A DNA stretch of 13,710 nt, from contig QNBL01000032.1 in assembly GCA_003641695.1 (NCBI GenBank), positions 1-13,710 on the forward strand. The letters are read 5' to 3'. This stretch comes from Spirochaetota bacterium. GTDB lineage: Bacteria > Spirochaetota > Spirochaetia > B11-G9. The notes below the pieces were generated by a model. The model made no database searches, was not told the DNA's origin, and worked only from the letters and a program-made list of their open reading frames with translations. The position numbers were made by a program, and so were the translations under genes. This document shows, in pieces, positions 11,716 through 13,710 of this stretch (the stretch's first letter is position 1; the number at the start of each line of letters is the position of its first letter).

Positions 11716-12672
11716 TTAATCCTTCCTCATTATCAGAGCTTCTTCCCTGTTTGTCACAAATCCCAGCTCAATAAGGACTGCGGGCATCTTGGCATTTCGA
11801 ACGACAAACCAGGATTCCTCCTTTAAACCTCTGTCGGGTATAACATCTCCAACTGTCTTCTCCAACCCTGATTGTATCTGTTTTGCAAGCAGTATGCTTT
11901 CAACAGTAAACTCCTCCTCCAGCATTGAATTCAGGATAGGAGCCACATCATGAAGATCTTTATCCAGGGAATCAGTATCGATAAGCTCACGCCGGTAATC
12001 TGTGGGTAGATACCATATCTCAAAGCCCTTTGAACGTGAGTTTAAAGAAGCATTTGCATGTATTGAGACAAATATCATTGCCTCGTTATCCTTCAGTTTA
12101 ACTCTGTTGGCTATCTCGGTCCGTCCTTCCAGCGTTATGTACTTGTCACTGTTTCTGGTCATTATTATTTCTTTATCAGGATACTTTGCCTTCAATTGCA
12201 TAAACACATCTCTTGCAACATCAAGAACCAGGTTCTTCTCCTTCAGGACTATCTTTTCACCGTTAACCACGTGTCTGCCGATTGCACCCGGATCTTTTCC
12301 ACCGTGCCCGGGATCAATAATAATCGCTTTTACCACCATGGAACCCGGTGCCGGTGTTCTTTCCCTGAACAGATCCAGAACAGCATCCGCTCCATTTTGT
12401 GAAATATAAACAGCTCCGTTCTTCCCTCTGAACACCTTTACAGATTCAATCTTTTTTGAATAGTTTATGAGGATAAAGGGAATTCCTATCTTAAAACGGA
12501 CAACATCTCCCCTTTTGGATAATTCACCGGTTTCCATCCCGGGGTTCCATCTGAACACGGCTTTTGCGGAAACAGCAAGATCATAGATGGAAACTCCCGA
12601 TTCCTGGGCATATACAAACTGAGACATAAATAAAAGAAGGAGTACAGCTGCAACTGTTCTCAGTTTTCCCAT
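11716..12672 (-). CDS. N-acetylmuramoyl-L-alanine amidase, C-terminally cut by an in-frame stop
   Basis: A zinc amidase (Amidase_3, AmiC/CwlB type) that cleaves the bond between MurNAc and L-Ala in peptidoglycan. It has a signal peptide (about 1-22), an N-terminal region that may be AMIN-like (27-105), and a catalytic domain from 113. Zinc and catalytic residues are visible: H123 in IIDPGHGGKDPGA, E145 in LKEKNLVLDVA, H205 in SIHANAS, and E302 in VLIELGF. The 318-residue product stops at EEALIMRKD, before the usual final helix. The next 26 codons in frame supply that helix, so the full-length form would have 345 codons counting the stop position. A single change such as GAA to TAA would explain it. 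The start ATG overlaps the end of the upstream ATP-grasp gene by 13 bases. Activity of the short form is uncertain: the active site is intact but the fold may be unstable. Confidence 0.9.
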   Translation of the reverse strand: MGKLRTVAAVLLLLFMSQFVYAQESGVSIYDLAVSAKAVFRWNPGMETGELSKRGDVVRFKIGIPFILINYSKKIESVKVFRGKNGAVYISQNGADAVLDLFRERTPAPGSMVVKAIIIDPGHGGKDPGAIGRHVVNGEKIVLKEKNLVLDVARDVFMQLKAKYPDKEIIMTRNSDKYITLEGRTEIANRVKLKDNEAMIFVSIHANASLNSRSKGFEIWYLPTDYRRELIDTDSLDKDLHDVAPILNSMLEEEFTVESILLAKQIQSGLEKTVGDVIPDRGLKEESWFVVRNAKMPAVLIELGFVTNREEALIMRKD

Positions 12673-13710
12673 TTTTTAAACAATTCCTCTGCCCTTCCGC
12701 CGTTTTCCACAAAACTTCTTACTGTATCTATAACCCAGACCCCGCCTTGAACGCCCCCTCTCAAAAACGCTGAATAGAAGATTTTTCCGGGCAGGATTCC
12801 CTCCCTTATATTCTCTCCTGAAAAGGTTCTGCATCCTGTTATTGTTACAACTTCGTTAAAAGCACGCCTTAGATCCTTTCCATGCCACTCAAGTTTCTCT
12901 TCGCCTTCCATATCCGGCAAAACGGGTATCCATACAGCCCCTCTGCTCCCCTTTCCCGGGGGAAGAGATTCTAAAAAAGATATATTTTCACTTTTTTCGA
13001 GGGTGAAAGCTGCCGGCACCCAGGGCTCGGAATTATTAAACAGAAAGTCCTCTGTCAGCTCCTCCCCCGGTTTCAGGCGGATAAAAATTTTCCGGCATCC
13101 TTCCTCTGCCATAAATACAGCATCTCCCCGCTTACCGGATACTGCAATACAATTACCGCATTTTTCCACGTTGTTTGTGGGGAAAGAAACCCTGCTCCCT
13201 TTTTGAATCCTGATAAAAAGATGTTTTACCCCCTCCAGAGTAAAGGCATCTTCCTTTCCGGAAATCTCTGTAACTATTCCCGGTATCGAGATTACAGCAC
13301 GCTCCGCAGAGGTTCTATCCCCGGTAGGAGTCAGATCTTCCGGGGGAAGACCGAGAGCGATCCTGATTGCACTTCTGGTAACCTCAACACCGCTGGAATA
13401 GGGGTAAGTCCATCCGGACATATACCCTCCGGAAAGCCGTGCGGCAATCTCACCAACATAAGCTCTACCACGGCTCCACTTGATATCTCCCTTTGCTGCG
13501 CCATTTGTTATCCCCAGAGCCTTTATTCCCTGTTTAAAAACTTCAGTGACCTCCTCCAGAATAAATGGATCCGCCGCAGCAGGGATTGTATGTCCCATCT
13601 CCACAAAATAGGGAGGGAAAAAAATATGCCGGTCCGCGACTCCGCAGATATGGATTTCACCATCGTAGATAAGAGCATCCAGACTGTACTCTGGCCCTTC
13701 AAGATATTCC
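12660..13710 (-). CDS. ATP-grasp ligase (5' end outside the window)
   Basis: The minus-strand frame is open to the window edge, so the 349 residues seen are only the C-terminal part. The visible protein opens with EYLEGPEYSLDALIYDG and then VEMGHTIPA, typical of the ATP-grasp fold of carboxylate-amine ligases (carbamoyl-phosphate synthase, PurK, BL00235-like families). Counting from the edge, D75 in AKGDIKW and E87 in VGEIAARLSGG are the likely magnesium ligands; the usual Asn of E-x-N is Ala here. About 215 residues follow the ATP-grasp core and are not recognised; they include a small strand-rich part with three cysteines. A GTG at 13602-13604 gives a spurious internal start. It overlaps the amidase gene by 13 bases and probably shares its operon, which hints at a cell-envelope or amino-acid-coupling role. 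The substrate is unknown. Confidence 0.75.
   Translation of the reverse strand, partial: EYLEGPEYSLDALIYDGEIHICGVADRHIFFPPYFVEMGHTIPAAADPFILEEVTEVFKQGIKALGITNGAAKGDIKWSRGRAYVGEIAARLSGGYMSGWTYPYSSGVEVTRSAIRIALGLPPEDLTPTGDRTSAERAVISIPGIVTEISGKEDAFTLEGVKHLFIRIQKGSRVSFPTNNVEKCGNCIAVSGKRGDAVFMAEEGCRKIFIRLKPGEELTEDFLFNNSEPWVPAAFTLEKSENISFLESLPPGKGSRGAVWIPVLPDMEGEEKLEWHGKDLRRAFNEVVTITGCRTFSGENIREGILPGKIFYSAFLRGGVQGGVWVIDTVRSFVENGGRAEELFKKWEN

Overview
The window reads as a spirochaete chromosome with mid-range GC, probably a free-living or commensal relative of Treponema/Spirochaeta. The evidence is a FlaA-type periplasmic flagellar sheath gene, a cheA - cheW/cheR-fusion - cheX - cheY operon of the treponemal type, and an ATP-grasp - amidase - GerMN - flaA cluster. 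From memory, the last resembles the T. pallidum region around flaA; I could not check that. Several genes begin with TTG behind good Shine-Dalgarno (SD) sites.

Left region (1-2891): a single-repeat DUF1456 (YehS-like) gene on the minus strand diverges from a plus-strand operon. That operon holds an XRE-cupin regulator and the large and small subunits of a LeuCD-type hydro-lyase. The divergent spacer carries a nested palindrome that may be the regulator's operator. No leuA or leuB is present, so the isomerase substrate is left open. The first 27 bases may be the tail of a second LeuC-like gene.

Middle region (2906-7606, minus): cheA, cheW-cheR-like fusion, cheX and cheY are tightly packed. 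A tRNA-Val(GAC) gene follows 12 bases after cheY and probably shares the che transcript. Its anticodon loop has C where U33 is nearly universal. The CheR half of the fusion has lost several methyltransferase signature residues, and CheA has an enlarged dimerization domain. Together these genes form the signalling core that would steer periplasmic flagella.

Right-middle region (7764-10060, plus): two co-transcribed genes encode exported, probably outer-membrane beta-barrel proteins. They lie between flaA and cheA, genes that are adjacent in Borrelia. A structured, repeat-rich spacer of about 280 bases follows, ending with the probable flaA terminator.

Right region (10061-13710, minus): from right to left there is an incomplete ATP-grasp ligase, a zinc N-acetylmuramoyl-L-alanine amidase, a membrane-anchored GerMN protein, and flaA with its own consensus sigma-70 promoter. 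The most striking anomaly is an in-frame TAA in the amidase. The reading frame continues past it for 26 codons that look like the missing C-terminal helix, then stops four bases before the GerMN start. This is a recent nonsense mutation, a sequence error or a readthrough site. I did not find a convincing new multi-gene system; the interest lies in these individual oddities.
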